From: Mycoplasma sp. E35C
GTDB taxonomy: Bacteria; Bacillota_I; Bacilli_A; Mycoplasmatales; Mycoplasmoidaceae
Assembly (NCBI RefSeq): GCF_019873825.1
Contig: NZ_CP068418.1
Location: 620,001-684,000, forward strand
Reading direction: 5' to 3'
Length of the DNA stretch: 64,000 nt
Each line of letters opens with the position of its first letter. Within the stretch, counting starts at the first letter, position 1. Both the position numbers and the translations under genes were made by a program. Positions 1-10,800 of the stretch are shown piece after piece. The notes beneath the pieces were generated by a model that saw only the letters and a list, made by a program, of their open reading frames with translations, had not been told where the DNA came from and made no database searches.

Positions 1-655
1 TATTAGCAAACTCTTTATCATTGGCAATATTTGAGAAATCTTGAATTAGTTCAGCTTGCATTCCTTCTAAGAATGAAACTAAACCAAACCCACCAGAATC
101 AACAACGCCAGCTGTTTTTAGTGCTGGTAACATTTTTGGTGTTTGTTCTAAAGCATTTTTAGCAGCATTGATGGCAATTTCAAACAATTGTTCAACGCTT
201 TTAATTTCATCTTGCTTCTTCTTTAATTCTTCTGCTGTTAATCGAATTACAGTTAAAATTGTTCCTTCAACAGGAGATTGAATAACACTATAAGCAACTT
301 CTTTAGCTTCTGTAAAACAATTAACTAGTTCTTTAATACCAACTTCATTGCTATCTGGTAATGATTTAACAAAACCCTTAATGATTTGCGAAAAAATCAC
401 CCCAGAATTACCACAAGCACTCATGAATAATCCTGTTGCAAACACTTTACCTAACTTATGAATACTACTAAAGTTGTTGTCAACAATACTATCAACACCA
501 CCCTTCATCGTAATCTTCATATTAGTGCCCGTATCACCATCAGGAACAGGGAAAACATTTAGGTTATTAATGTATTCATATCGAGTTGAAATTACATTAT
601 AACCTTCAATAAACATTGTTTGCAACTGTTTGGTGGTTAGTGAATCAGATGCCAT
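1..655 (-). CDS. fakA: FakA/YloV-like fatty acid kinase, DhaL domain (partial, 3' end outside window)
   Basis: The protein starts MASDSLTTKQLQ and has the DhaL nucleotide-binding signature NVFPVPDGDTGTNM near residue 30, followed by a Gly/Ser-rich SACGNSGVIFSQI loop near residue 75. This is the signature of the FakA/YloV family, which phosphorylates FakB-bound exogenous fatty acids in the cytoplasm; a mollicute cannot make its own fatty acids. About 218 codons are visible and the C-terminal part lies outside the window. The ATG at 655 is preceded by an AAAGGATAG ribosome-binding site. It lies 10 bp after the Asp23/YloU gene, the usual YloU-YloV pairing. The family call is firm; the kinase role is inferred from the family. 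Confidence 0.88.
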   Translation of the reverse strand, partial: MASDSLTTKQLQTMFIEGYNVISTRYEYINNLNVFPVPDGDTGTNMKITMKGGVDSIVDNNFSSIHKLGKVFATGLFMSACGNSGVIFSQIIKGFVKSLPDSNEVGIKELVNCFTEAKEVAYSVIQSPVEGTILTVIRLTAEELKKKQDEIKSVEQLFEIAINAAKNALEQTPKMLPALKTAGVVDSGGFGLVSFLEGMQAELIQDFSNIANDKEFAN

Positions 656-665
656 AAATAAATAT

Positions 666-938
666 CTATCCTTTTATATCTTTGATTATAAGATTTATGA
701 AATACGGATGATTATCATCCCATCTTGAAAGTTCATAATAAATCGTACTTTGTGCCATTAAGCAAATTTGGTACGGTCTTACATCGTTTTTGCAAACAAC
801 TAATATAGTAATTGTATCGTTATCAATAATGATATCTTCATCAGACAATTCACCAACAATTCCAGGAACTAATTTGATAACTTCTTTTAATCAACCTTTG
901 ATTAGTTGATCATTATACGTTGTTTTAGTTATTTCCAT
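666..938 (-). CDS. Asp23/YloU family protein (90 aa)
   Basis: This small cytoplasmic protein has the alternating hydrophobic pattern of the Asp23/Gls24 (YloU) family: VPGIVGELSDEDIIIDNDTI, then a DVRPYQICLMAQSTIYYEL helix segment. The product starts MEITKTTYNDQLIKGW, where the W is a UGA codon, so a reader using the standard code would miss the first 30 residues and start at an internal TTG. The family is usually cotranscribed with fakA, as here (10-bp gap). Its exact role is unknown; in staphylococci the family includes an envelope-associated alkaline-shock protein. A second Asp23-like gene is at 20786-21109. Confidence 0.75.
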
Positions 939-984
939 TTTATTTTCGTATTATTTTATCAAATTTATATTTTTTGTATAGCTA

Positions 985-1971
985 CTAAAAAAATCCTTGA
1001 TTTTTTAAATCTACTAAAAACCAAGCATCAGATTTGGTTTGATATTCGCAATTATCTAGGTATTTCAAAATAAAGTCATCATCATAATTCTTTAAGTCAA
1101 AGATGATTTTATAACTATGTAATAGTTGGTGTTTGTAATTATTTTGATTATTTTGATACTCTGGTTTTGAATACTTATAATCACCAACCACTGGGTGATT
1201 TAAGTATGATAAATGAGCTCTGATTTGGTGTGTTCTACCTGTAATTAATTCCACTTCTAATAATGAATAATTCAGTTTTTTGAAATAATACAAGGTTGAG
1301 TATTTGGTAATAATTGTCTTGTTATGATCGGTTTTATAATCCTGAATTTTTACCAACGATTTAGTTTCATCTTTATATAAATAAGCAGTTTGCGTTGCTT
1401 TTTTTGGTTTGATTTCACCATGAACTAAGCAGTGATAGAATTTTTTTAAATCACGATTTTTAATAATCTCATTTAATGCTTGTTGGGCTTTTAGATTTTT
1501 AGCAGCAATCATGATGCCTGTCGTATTTTGATCTAAACGATTCACAATACTTGCCACATAACTTTGGTTATTTAAATAATCATATTGGTTGGTAGTCACC
1601 AAATAATGCAGCACCCGATTTTGCATATTATCGTGGTGATTTTTATCATTAGTTTGTTGAGCTGGTATACCTAATGGTTTTTCAAAAATAATTAAATTTT
1701 CATCTTCAAAAATTAAATCTAATTCTGGTTTTGCTTCAAAGAAATTTGGCAACGCTTTTTTATCATCAGTTCTTTTAAAATCATAATAACTAATGACATC
1801 ATTAAGTTTTAAGTAATAATCAAAATTAGCTCTTTTATTATTTATTAAGATGTCTTTTTTTCTTAACATCTTATAGATATTTGTTCTTTTATAATTCTTT
1901 AAAACTTTTAATAAGAACTTATCTAATCTGATGCAATCATCAACGGTTTTTATCTTAATGGTTTTTTTCAT
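985..1971 (-). CDS. RluA-family pseudouridine synthase (328 aa)
   Basis: An N-terminal S4 RNA-binding domain (about residues 3-65: RLDKFLLKVLKNY, DILINNKR) is followed by the RluA catalytic domain. The catalytic block reads IVNRLDQNTTGIMIAAK, a variant of the family HRLDxxTSG motif with the catalytic Asp kept; GRTHQIRAHLSYLNHPVVGD is the C-terminal family signature. It should convert specific uridines in 23S rRNA to pseudouridine. Its start overlaps the 3' end of the upstream trmH-like gene by 22 bp, so the two are translationally coupled. Which of the RluC/RluD positions it modifies cannot be told from sequence; MG370 of M. genitalium is the likely positional counterpart. Confidence 0.9.
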   Translation of the reverse strand: MKKTIKIKTVDDCIRLDKFLLKVLKNYKRTNIYKMLRKKDILINNKRANFDYYLKLNDVISYYDFKRTDDKKALPNFFEAKPELDLIFEDENLIIFEKPLGIPAQQTNDKNHHDNMQNRVLHYLVTTNQYDYLNNQSYVASIVNRLDQNTTGIMIAAKNLKAQQALNEIIKNRDLKKFYHCLVHGEIKPKKATQTAYLYKDETKSLVKIQDYKTDHNKTIITKYSTLYYFKKLNYSLLEVELITGRTHQIRAHLSYLNHPVVGDYKYSKPEYQNNQNNYKHQLLHSYKIIFDLKNYDDDFILKYLDNCEYQTKSDAWFLVDLKNQGFF

Positions 1972-2774
1972 AACTTATTAAGTTCATATAAAATGATGCC
2001 CGTTGATGTTGCCACATTCAACGATTCAGCATACTTATTGTTGATGCTAATTTTAATAGTTTTAGTTGCAGCATTTAATAAGGTATCACTAATGCCATTA
2101 CCTTCATTACCAAAAATAATGATATTACCTGATGCTTGATCAAATTCACTTACATCAATTGCATTAGGTTGATTGGCAGTGGCAATCAAACTTAAGCCTT
2201 TTTTATTGATTACTTCAATGAATTTATTAAGATCATGAATGATACTAATTTGGTTAGAAAAAATCGCACCAGCTGATGCACGTATTAATTTGGGATTATA
2301 TAAATTAACTGAATGATTGATAAAAATCTTATTCAAATCAAAAGCAGCTGCGTTTCTTAGAATTGTGCCTAGATTGTTAGGATCTTGAATGTTATCTAAA
2401 AATAAGTAATTATATCGATCGCTTAATTCAAATGATTGGTGGTTTAATTGTTTAATTAAATAATAAAAATAACAATCCCCAGCTTGGGTGTTAATTTCTT
2501 TTAATTCTTGATTTAATTGATCACTAATTTCAATTCATTGAACTGGATGATCTTTTAATTTGGTTTTGATTTCATTAATAATTTTTTTATCAAAACTTTG
2601 CGTAACAAAAATTGTATGAGGTAATCAATTATTGTTTAAAGCAATTAAATTATTCTTAATCCCTCCAACACAAAAATAATCACTTAAATGTTTGTTATAA
2701 CCATTTTTATAAGCAATTTTTAAATCTTTAAAAATTGGGTTATTCTTCGAAGTTATCTTATGAAAGTTGATCAT
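1950..2774 (-). CDS. TrmH/SpoU-family RNA 2'-O-methyltransferase (274 aa)
   Basis: This is a SPOUT methyltransferase. It has an N-terminal substrate-binding part and the three SpoU motifs: FLDNIQDPNNLGTILRNAAAF (motif 1), IIIFGNEGNGIS (motif 2), IKISINNKYAESLNVATSTG (motif 3, SAM-binding knot). It probably methylates ribose in 23S rRNA or tRNA. The apparent stop at 1968 is a UGA Trp codon; translation runs seven codons further to TAA at 1950, overlapping the RluA gene by 22 bp. The start at 2774 overlaps the 3' end of the DHH gene by 17 bp. In-frame UGA Trp codons occur at several points in the N-terminal half. The target nucleotide is unknown. Confidence 0.88.
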
Positions 2775-3738
2775 TATCAATTGTTTTTAAATAATCATCA
2801 AGCACTTTAATTAATTTATAAAAATCCTGCTTGTTGTCTAAACTAAAACCACTGGCAAACTTATGACCACCACCATTAAACATAGCAGCAAAATGGTTAA
2901 TTGGAATATCGTATGAACGGATTGAACCCTTTCATTTTTGTGATTGATCATCAAAATAAATTGCCGTTCAAATTTTTACACCATCAATATTATTCAAAGC
3001 ATGAACCATCGTCATTGGTGATTTGATACCAAAGCGTTTGTGAGCACCTTTTCTGATTGCAATGTATGCTAAGCCGTTATTGGTAATTTTGGCGCGATTA
3101 ACAACGTATGAATAATATTTGTGTTCTAAGATTGGTTTTAAATAAACAGCGTCATGCACTTCATTACGATTAAATCCAGTGGCTAGGATTTCTGCTGTCA
3201 TTTTAAAGGTGCTTGGTGTTGTTGCTAAATATAAAAATCGACCAGTATCAGTAATAATTCCCGCATAAATATATTTGGCAATAATCGGTGTTAATTTAAA
3301 GCCCATTCACTTAATAAATCAACCAATCATCTCAGCTGTTGATGAATATGTTGGATCTACTCATTCAATTAAACCGATCGTTTCAGTTTTAGGGTGATGG
3401 TCAATCCGAATAATTTCTTTTACTAACTTATGTTGTCCAGTTAAAATCCGTTCAGCATTAGCAGTATCAAAAACAATTCCCAATGATTTTTCTAAAAATT
3501 CAATATCCACCTGGTGTTTTTCAAACGGAAATAAACTAGCACCCAATTCTGGGTCTAGTTTATATGTCCCTGCCACATAAACTTTTTTTTCAGGATAAAT
3601 ATTGTTAACTAATTCTTTAAAAGCAAATGCTGATCCTAAAGCATCAAAATCAGGTCGTTCATGAACGAAAAAAGTAAGGTGGTCAAATTCCTTAACCTTA
3701 GCTCAAATCTGATCATGCACTTCTAATTGTGGTCTCAT
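2758..3738 (-). CDS. nrnA: DHH-family phosphodiesterase / nanoRNase (NrnA-like, 326 aa)
   Basis: The protein carries the DHH superfamily metal-binding motifs: HERPDFDALGSAFAF near residue 25, VFDTANAER, IRIDHHPKT (the DHH triad) and a C-terminal DHHA1 domain ending FNGGGHKFASGF. Members degrade short oligoribonucleotides and pAp/c-di-AMP breakdown products. MG371 and MPN549 (MgpA-like) are the likely counterparts, which fits the surrounding gene order. Start ATG 3738 (MRPQLEVHDQIW) lies inside the end of thiI, with a 16-bp overlap. Four or more in-frame UGA codons encode Trp. The exact substrate (nanoRNA, pAp or cyclic dinucleotide) is not decided by sequence. Confidence 0.88.
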
Positions 3739-4913
3739 GGTTGGTTTAAATCAAATATCTTTATGTCTTGATTAATTGAAGCATCAATCACGACATCTAA
3801 AAAATCTAGTGATGCTTCAATTTTGTTAATTGTCTCAATCTTAGGATTGGTAGTTGGTTTTTTAGGAGCATAAATTGAACATGCATCATCATAAGGTAAA
3901 ATAGAAACTTCATAGGTTTTTATTTTTTTAGCATGATCAATTATTTGGTTTTTATCATAACACAATAAAGGGCGAAGCACTAATAAATCTTTAGTTGCAT
4001 TCGAGATTGTTTTCATGCTGTTGATTGTTTGTGATGCTACTTGTCCTAGTGATTCACCCGTAGCAATGCAATCATAACCATATTTTTGCACAAGTTTTTC
4101 AGCAATCTTATAAAAAGCTCGACGCATTAAAGTGATACGGTAATTTTCATATTTTGAATGTGAAAGTTCTTTAAGAACATTACTAAAATTATGAATAAAA
4201 ATTTTCGCATCATTAACTTCATTATGCTTGGATACAATTTGAGCTAATTTAACGGTTTTATCTAATGCTTTAGCACTTGTATGTGGTGGTGTGATGAATG
4301 TTAAATAATCAACATGCATACCTCTTTTGTATAAAAGATCACTAGCCACAGGTGAATCAATTCCGCCTGATAATAAAACTAAAACTTTACCAGATGATTT
4401 AATTGGCAATCCATTTGCGCCTTTATATCGTTGTAAATATAAAACAAATTGATCTTTAATAATGTCGATATAAATCTCGTTTGTTGGATCATTAAGATTA
4501 ATTGAAATATTTTTATTTTTTAAACAATGACCTGCTAAGATTTTTTTAATACTTAAACTATCATGTGGATATGATTTATCTTTTCTTTTGATTTCAAAAG
4601 CAATTTGATCATTATCATTAGCTAATGCTAATACTTCGTTTTTTAAGATTTCAAGATCGTTAATTAATGTTTTAACAACACAAACATAATTAATCCCAGG
4701 GATCTTAACTAAGATTTTAACTAAATCATCCTGATCGCTTAATTGATAATCACTAATCTCTAAATGATCATATAATGACATCACTTTAAGATTGTATTGT
4801 TTGATTGCACTAATGATATTTTGTTTGAGTTGATTAATAAAATCAACACGATTGTTATTTTTTAATCACAATTCACCAAATTTAATGACAATCTTATGGT
4901 TATTTTGATTCAT
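3723..4913 (-). CDS. thiI: tRNA 4-thiouridine synthetase ThiI (396 aa)
   Basis: The order is an N-terminal ferredoxin-like domain, a THUMP domain (about residues 60-165) and a PP-loop ATP pyrophosphatase with VLLSGGIDSPVAS near residue 180. Later come CIATGESLGQVASQ, and DDACSIYAPKKPTTNP with the conserved Cys. It adenylates U8 of tRNA for sulfur transfer to 4-thiouridine. It lacks the C-terminal rhodanese domain of the E. coli enzyme, as in other Firmicutes-type ThiI. The true start is ATG 4913 (MNQNNHKIVIKFGELW), 43 codons upstream of the MMSLYDHL start that a standard-code reading suggests, because a UGA Trp interrupts. The end at TAG 3723 follows a final UGA Trp. It matches MG372. Confidence 0.92.
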
Positions 4914-4922
4914 AAATCAACT

Positions 4923-5774
4923 TTAAATAATTCTGTTTTTTCTTAAAAATTCTAAATCAGCGTGACCAAATTTTGGACTGATTCCTGTTTTGATATGATC
5001 GTTGTATCATTTTTCAGCTTGATCAATATAAGGTTTAACATCAGCTGGATCAATTTGCATATCAACGATTTCAACAACCCTTTTGTTAATATCAAGTTTT
5101 TCTGGATATTTATAATCTTCTGGTCGTAAAAAAATGATGCCAAATCGACCATATTTTGCTTTTCTTAAATATAGATACAATGACAATTGCATTACATATT
5201 CTTTTTTAACCACTGGTTTTTGGTTTTCATCATATCATTCTTCATACTTAGCACGTTTTTGCTTAACAATCGGCATGCCATCATTATCTAGCATCATTCT
5301 TAATTCATCATTAACCGTTTTATAAACCAACTTATCAATTGATGAAGTTTTAATTTCTAGCATTGGATGGTTTTGATCATAAATAATTTGACCGTTCTCA
5401 TCAACAGGTTCACCATCAGGAATTCCACCAAAGATCGGATTCTCCTTAAAAATATCATAACCAACTCTATTTGGTTCATAAGCTTTATAATTAACTTTGA
5501 ATTTTTCAATGACAAAATCACGCACCTTGGGTTCAATTTGCACCCCTGCATTGGCTAATGTTGGATCCATACTTTCAGAATAAAGATTAACCATCTTTAA
5601 TCATTCCATAAATGGCGAACTATAAGCATTCACTCCTAAAACAGTCGGAAACCTACTACCTGTGATTTTTTTAAACCTACTACCATAAGTTTTTTTATAG
5701 TTATCAGTTAAGATAATTTGATTGTCTTTGATAAAAAAACAATCTTTTAGATTGAGATCTTTTTTAAATGGCAT
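4923..5774 (-). CDS. YqaJ-like PD-(D/E)XK nuclease family protein (283 aa)
   Basis: The sequence has the pattern of YqaJ/lambda-exonuclease-like nucleases: GVNAYSSPFMEW near residue 45, a catalytic-type Asp/Glu pair in FGGIPDGEP and MLEIKTSS (the ExK motif), and YVMQLSLYLYLRK (the QxxxY motif). The N-terminal ITGSRFPTVLG also resembles the family start. This protein is conserved across mycoplasmas (probable MG373/MPN551 counterpart; I recall relatives annotated as MAGa7180-family putative nucleases), but I know of no biochemical proof. It sits 9 bp upstream of thiI in the same operon. The start ATG 5774 is part of a CATATG palindrome shared with a potential plus-strand start at 5768. Confidence 0.72.
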
Positions 5775-5806
5775 ATGTATTTATTAAAATTAATTATATA
5801 AAAACG

Positions 5807-6328
5807 ATGTTTAATAAAAGATATGTCATTAATGATAGTTTAAGTATAAAAAAAATCGACATTAACCAAATTAATGGTTTGTATGATTATTTTTTAAAAG
5901 TAAAAAATTATCATTACATTGGATTAGATGAAAATAATTTTAATCTTGTTAGCTTAGAATCTTACATTCAAAATCAAGTATTGTTGTGATCTAAAAAACA
6001 AAGATATTGTTTTGTAATTTATCAAAATAATGTGATTGTTGGTTTCATTACGATTAATATTGATAAAAATAAGGGTAAGCTTAATTATTTATTGAATAGT
6101 GAAAATGATAGTTTATTTATTGATTTAATTAAATTCATTATCAAGATATCAAGATCAACTGATTTGAATTGAATTTATTTAGAAATTCATAAAGATAATC
6201 AAAAAACTAGCAATATTTTACGAGAAATTGGCTTATATCGTTTAGAACTTGTTGATCTGATTGAGATAAATATTTTAGAAAATCAATCAATGTTAGCATC
6301 TTATGATTATTGAGCTAAAAAAGTTTAA
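5807..6328 (+). CDS. GNAT-like acetyltransferase family protein (173 aa)
   Basis: The C-terminal half reads like a GNAT fold: VGFITINIDKN as beta4, then LDLNWIYLEIHKDNQKTSNILREIGLYRLE, resembling the N..(S/A)..ll.k.GF segment of RimJ/RimL-type acetyltransferases. The N-terminal half (INQINGLYDYFLKVKNYHYIGLDENNF) matches the substrate-binding helices. The acetyl-CoA P-loop is weak, so function is uncertain. Two in-frame starts exist: ATG 5768 would overlap the divergent nuclease start codon, so I prefer ATG 5807 (MFNKRYVIND). UGA Trp codons occur in the middle, one between VLL and SKKQRY. It is the first plus-strand gene here and is followed by tRNA-Arg. Confidence 0.5.
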
Positions 6329-6334
6329 ATCTTT

Positions 6335-6354
6335 TATAATATTTAAGGTATAAA
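6335..6354 (+). promoter_or_regulatory. Putative -10 elements for tRNA-Arg
   Basis: TATAAT at 6335-6340 and TATAAA at 6349-6354 lie before the tRNA start at 6363. The second is at the usual spacing for transcription start close to the mature 5' end. No convincing -35 is visible. Confidence 0.45.
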
Positions 6355-6362
6355 ACCAAACT

Positions 6363-6439
6363 GCGCCCATAGTTCAATCGGATAGAACATCTGACTTCGG
6401 ATCAGACGGTTATGGGTTCAAGTCCTATTGGGCGCGCCA
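6363..6439 (+). tRNA. tRNA-Arg (anticodon UCG)
   Basis: A 77-nt cloverleaf. The acceptor stem GCGCCCA pairs with TGGGCGC, with discriminator G and an encoded CCA at 6437-6439. The anticodon stem TCTGA/TCAGA closes the loop CTTCGGA, giving anticodon TCG (CGN arginine codons). The T-loop GTTCAAG is present. A Rho-independent terminator follows at 6466. Confidence 0.95.
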
Positions 6440-6465
6440 TTAAGAACTAATAAACTAACTAAAAC

Positions 6466-6491
6466 AAAAACCAGGGTTTTCCCTGGTTTTT
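6466..6491. terminator. Bidirectional intrinsic terminator
   Basis: The stem CCAGGG / CCCTGG with a TTTT loop is flanked by an A-run on the left and a T-run on the right. It can end both the tRNA-Arg transcript and the convergent minus gene that ends at 6523. Confidence 0.85.
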
Positions 6492-6522
6492 TTATTTGTT
6501 TAAGTGGTTATTGTTGGTTATT

Positions 6523-7683
6523 TTATTCGGGTTGGTTGTTGCTTGAATCTGATTGGTTTTGAATTTCTTGCTTTTGATCAGGATTGTTTAATTCTTGAAT
6601 TGGTTTAGGGAATTTAATATCTAGTTCTTGTCAATTCGGGATTTTTTCTAACATTTCTTTATCAAAGAAAAACTCATTAAATTGTTCTTCTAAATTGATT
6701 CTTTTCTCAACTTTATATGTTTTTTGAATTGACAAACGAATTGAACGAGCACACAAACCAGAAATTAAACAATTGATTAATAGAACAATGAATGGAGCTC
6801 AGTTAAATAATATCCTCAAGTCAGAATTAATATTTAAATCTAAAAAGGTTAATGAAAAGTGATCAAAAATTGGTAAATAAAAAGCAACCAAGTAAATTAA
6901 ACTTATAAAAGTTCAATAAAAATATAAGAAGTAATACTTTTTAGTTAAGATTTTTTTATTAAGAATTTTTTCGCAACTTTTTACAAAACCAACATAAGTA
7001 AATGAACCTAAAAAAAGAGTATAGTTTAACGGCAAAATTAATGATGTAAATCCACCAGTTAAAAATCTTGCTGATAACGAATCACTCGTTCAATTATTAA
7101 ACCGCTCACTACTAGTTATTTTTCCCATTACAAAAGCTAATTTAGCATTATACGGTTTAAAGTAAGAAAAGATATTATTACCTAATCCATAAGTAATTGA
7201 ATGCAATAAATGCTGATAATATAAATCAATAGCTTTTTGATCTAAATCAATTTTTTCATCACAAAACTTTATTGATGATGATCATATTCAACGTTTAGTT
7301 AAAAATGCCAAAATAAGATTTAAAGCAATTATCACAGCAGAAAACGATGCATATATTCCGACGTTTAAAATTATTAATTGATTATATGTTAAATTAAAAG
7401 TTGATTCTTTATTTTCTGGATTATTAATAAGCCATGGAATTAAGAAAAAAACAATAGGTATCATTATTAAAATTAAAATCGTCGGGATTAACAATGATAT
7501 TGTTGGTAAATGATGAAATCTTTTCTTAATTTGGGGATGAATAAATAATGCACTTCATGCTGCACAAATTTTGATTAAAATAGATACATTCACAAACGGC
7601 ATAATCATAAAGAACAACGGTATTTTTAGTTGTTTAAATTGATATAAATGCCAATAATCGTAATTCTTTTTTGATAAATACAT
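6523..7683 (-). CDS. Uncharacterised polytopic membrane protein (386 aa)
   Basis: I do not recognise a functional family. The protein has about six to eight hydrophobic segments (for example LFFMIMPFVNVSILIKICA, ILILIMIPIVFFLIPWL, LNVGIYASFSAVIIALNLIL, FIVLLINCLISGLCARSIRL) separated by short loops. It ends in a cytoplasmic, Gln/Asn/Glu-rich tail (LNNPDQKQEIQNQSDSS). The start ATG 7683 gives MYLSKKNYDYWHLYQFK. Many Trp positions are UGA. It converges with tRNA-Arg and shares its bidirectional terminator. Two other mycoplasma-type membrane proteins with hydrophilic tails are encoded at 17774-19222 and 19683-20396 and may have a similar plan, without clear sequence identity. Confidence 0.7.
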
Positions 7684-7779
7684 CTCTATTTCTTTCGATT
7701 AAACAATAGTTATTGTTAATTATATTTTATAGCATGAATTTACTTCTTAATCAAAATTATTAAAATATGTTGATATACA

Positions 7780-7808
7780 AAAAAATCATAGGTTTAAAAC
7801 CTATGATT
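7780..7808 (-). terminator. Intrinsic terminator of the EAGR-box gene
   Basis: A 9-bp perfect stem (AATCATAGG / CCTATGATT) is followed on the minus strand by a U-run (plus-strand A-run 7780-7785). It lies 16 bp after the stop codon at 7824. Confidence 0.85.
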
Positions 7809-7823
7809 CTTTGTTAAACGAAG

Positions 7824-10800
7824 TTATTCTTTTTTCTTCTTTTTATCTTTTTTCTTCTTAGCTTTTTTCTTGTCGTCTTCGTCGTCGTCTAAGAAGTCAT
7901 AATCATCGTCGTCATCTTCACCTTCTTCTTTATCAAAGATGGCTGCTGCTGCGTCTTCGTCGAATTGTGATAATCAGTCATCAGCATCAACTGAGTCAGT
8001 ATCAACACCCTTGAATACAGGAATATCAGCTTCGATATCAACTTCTTCTGGATCACCTTGAACATATACGAATCAGTTACCATTTTCATCAAAGTCACCT
8101 TCGTATCATTCTCATTCACCATCTTCTAGGTAGTAACCGAAGTTTTCATTACCAATGTAGTCATCAAAGTTGATTTCACCGTTTTCATCTGCATAAATTC
8201 AGTGTTCACCTTCAACTTCTACTTCTTCAACTTCTTCACCTTCAGCTTGTTCAGCTTCTTCTGAACCTTCTTCATCAGCTGGTTGTTCTTCTTCGTATTC
8301 TTCGGCTGCTTGTTCGTATTCTTCGGCTGCTTGTTCGTATTCTTCAACAGCTTCTTCTACAACTTCTTCAACTGATTCTTCATACTGATCAGCAGGTTGT
8401 TCTTCAACAACTTCTTCTTGATATTCAGCTTCAACTTCTTCGTATTGTTCATCAGCTGGTTGTTCGCTATATTCTTCTTGTGCTGATTCTTCTGATTGAA
8501 CTAAGAATTCTTCACCATCAATTGCTTGTGTTGGGTCAGCTTCTAATTCTTCTTGTTCAATTGGTTCTAATGAATCAACTTCTTCAGATTCTTCAACTGC
8601 TGCTTCTTCAACTTGTGAGCTGAAATCAATGATTTCAGGTTCTGGTTGTTCATCTTCGCTGATTGTTTCAACTTCTTCTTGTTCTTGTTGTTCTTCAGCT
8701 TGGATTTGTTCTTCTACTGATTCTTCTTCTGGTTGAGCTTCAACTTGTTCTTCATCATTTCTGAAGAAGTTATTTTCTTCATCGAAGTAACCATCTCAGA
8801 TTCATTCTTCGTTTTCATCGTAGTGACCGTATTGATCATTACCAACGAATTGTTCTCAGTATTCAACTTCTTCTTCAACTACTTCTTGGTCTTCTTGAGC
8901 TTCTTGTTGTGCTTCTTCTTGAACTTCTTCTTGAGCTTGTAGTTGTTCTTCTTCTATTGATTGTTCAACATCAGCTTCTTGTTGAGCTTCTTCTTGTGCA
9001 GTTGAATCACCTAATCCAGAAGCAAAGTCAATAATTTCTGGTTCTGGTTGATCTTCTTGGCTGATTGCTTCAACTTCTTGATCTTGTGAAACTTCTTCTT
9101 CTGAAATTGCTTCTTCTAAGCTTTCATCAGCGCTAGCTTCATATTGTTCATCAGCTGATTGTTCTTGTTGATCAGCTTCGTCATTTCTAAAGAAGTTTTG
9201 TTCTTCATCGAAGTAACCATCTCAGATTCATTCTTCGTTTTCATCGTAGTGACCGTATTGATCATTACCAACGAATTGTTCTCAGTATTCAGCTTCTTCT
9301 TCAACTACTTCTTGTTCTACTTCTTCAGCTTGAACTTCTTGTTCAACTTCTTGTTCAGCTTCTAATTGTTCTTCGTCAGCTTGTTCAGCTTGAACTTCTT
9401 CTTCAATAGCTTCTTCAACTGATTCAGCTTCATCAGCTGCTTGTTCTTCTTGTTGTTCTTGTGAAGTTTCAATATCTGCTAAGTCAGATACGAATTCTTC
9501 TGGTTGTTCTTGTTCTAAAGCAGTTTGTTCAACTTCTTCTTCGTTTCTAACGAATTCTTGGTTTTCATCGAAGTAACCATCTCAGATTCATTCTTCATCT
9601 TCGTTGTAGTGACCATAGTTTTCATCACCAACCAACTTCATTCAGAATTCTTCTGCTTCTTCTTCAACTGGTTGTTCAACTTCTTCTTGTTCTTCAACTT
9701 CTTGTTGCGCTTCAGAATCAGCAGCTAATTCTTCAACTTCTTGATCTTGTTGAACTTCTGGTTCAGCTTGAACTTCTTGTTCAACAGTTGTCTTATCTTC
9801 TTCTGGTTGTTCTTCTTCAGAAATTGCTTCTTCAACTGTTAATTCTTCTTCATCAGCTAAATCAGATACTAATTCTTCATCTTGTTGTGTTTGTTGTTGA
9901 CTAGATGTTTGAACTTCAACTGGTTCATCTTCTAATTCAACTGTTGGATCTAATTCTAATTGAACTTGTTGTTCTTCTGTTTTTCTTTCGAAAATTTTAG
10001 CTTCTTCTTCGAAATCTTCTTCAACAGTTGTTTTATCTTCTTCGTCAAACTCTTGTTCAACAGTAGTCTTATCTTCTTCTGCTACTTGTGCTTCTTGTTT
10101 TTCAACAACTTGTTCAGTCGTTGTTTTATCTTCTTCTAATGAAGCGTCTTGTTGAGCTTCTTGTTCAACAGTAGTTTTATCTTCTTCTACTGGTGTATCT
10201 TGTTGAACTTCTTGCTCAGTTGTTGTTTTATCAACTTCTTGTTGAGCAGTTTGTTCTCCAACAACAGCTTCAATTGATTCTTGAGCATCAATTGATACTT
10301 GATCTGGTTTTTCAAACGCTTGTGCTGGACCTTCAATGATTGTTGTAGGTTCAGTTTGAATTTGTGCAGTTTGTTGTTTTAATGCTTCTAATTCTTGTTG
10401 AAGTTTTTCTAATTCAGCTTCAAGTTCTTGTTTTTGAGCTAATTCAGCTTCTAGTTCACTGAACGATTCTTCTAATGCTTGTTCAACTGTTGCTTGAGCA
10501 ACTTCTTGTTCAATAACGTCACTAGCAACTTCAACATTTACTGTTTCAGCACTTAATTCTTCATCAGCAATCGTTGGTTGAACGATCGGTGCTTGAACTT
10601 CTTCATGAGCTTGTGGTTGAACAACTGGTTCTCTTGTTGTTGCAATTTGATAGTCAGCTGAAACTAATTCAACTTGTGAAACATCAACACTTAGTGCTTC
10701 ATCAGCAGTAACTTGATCAACAAGGTTGATTTCAACGTTAGCTAAATCAATTTCTTTTGTTGCAAAGACATCAACAACTGGTTTAGCCGGGGCGCTTACT

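Noticed and set aside
7824-10300. Repeated CAACTTCTTC-type tracts that look like a microsatellite or CRISPR-like array.
   Set aside because: Repeat spacing is irregular and in triplet phase; they encode Glu/Gln/Val-rich protein repeats in a long open frame.
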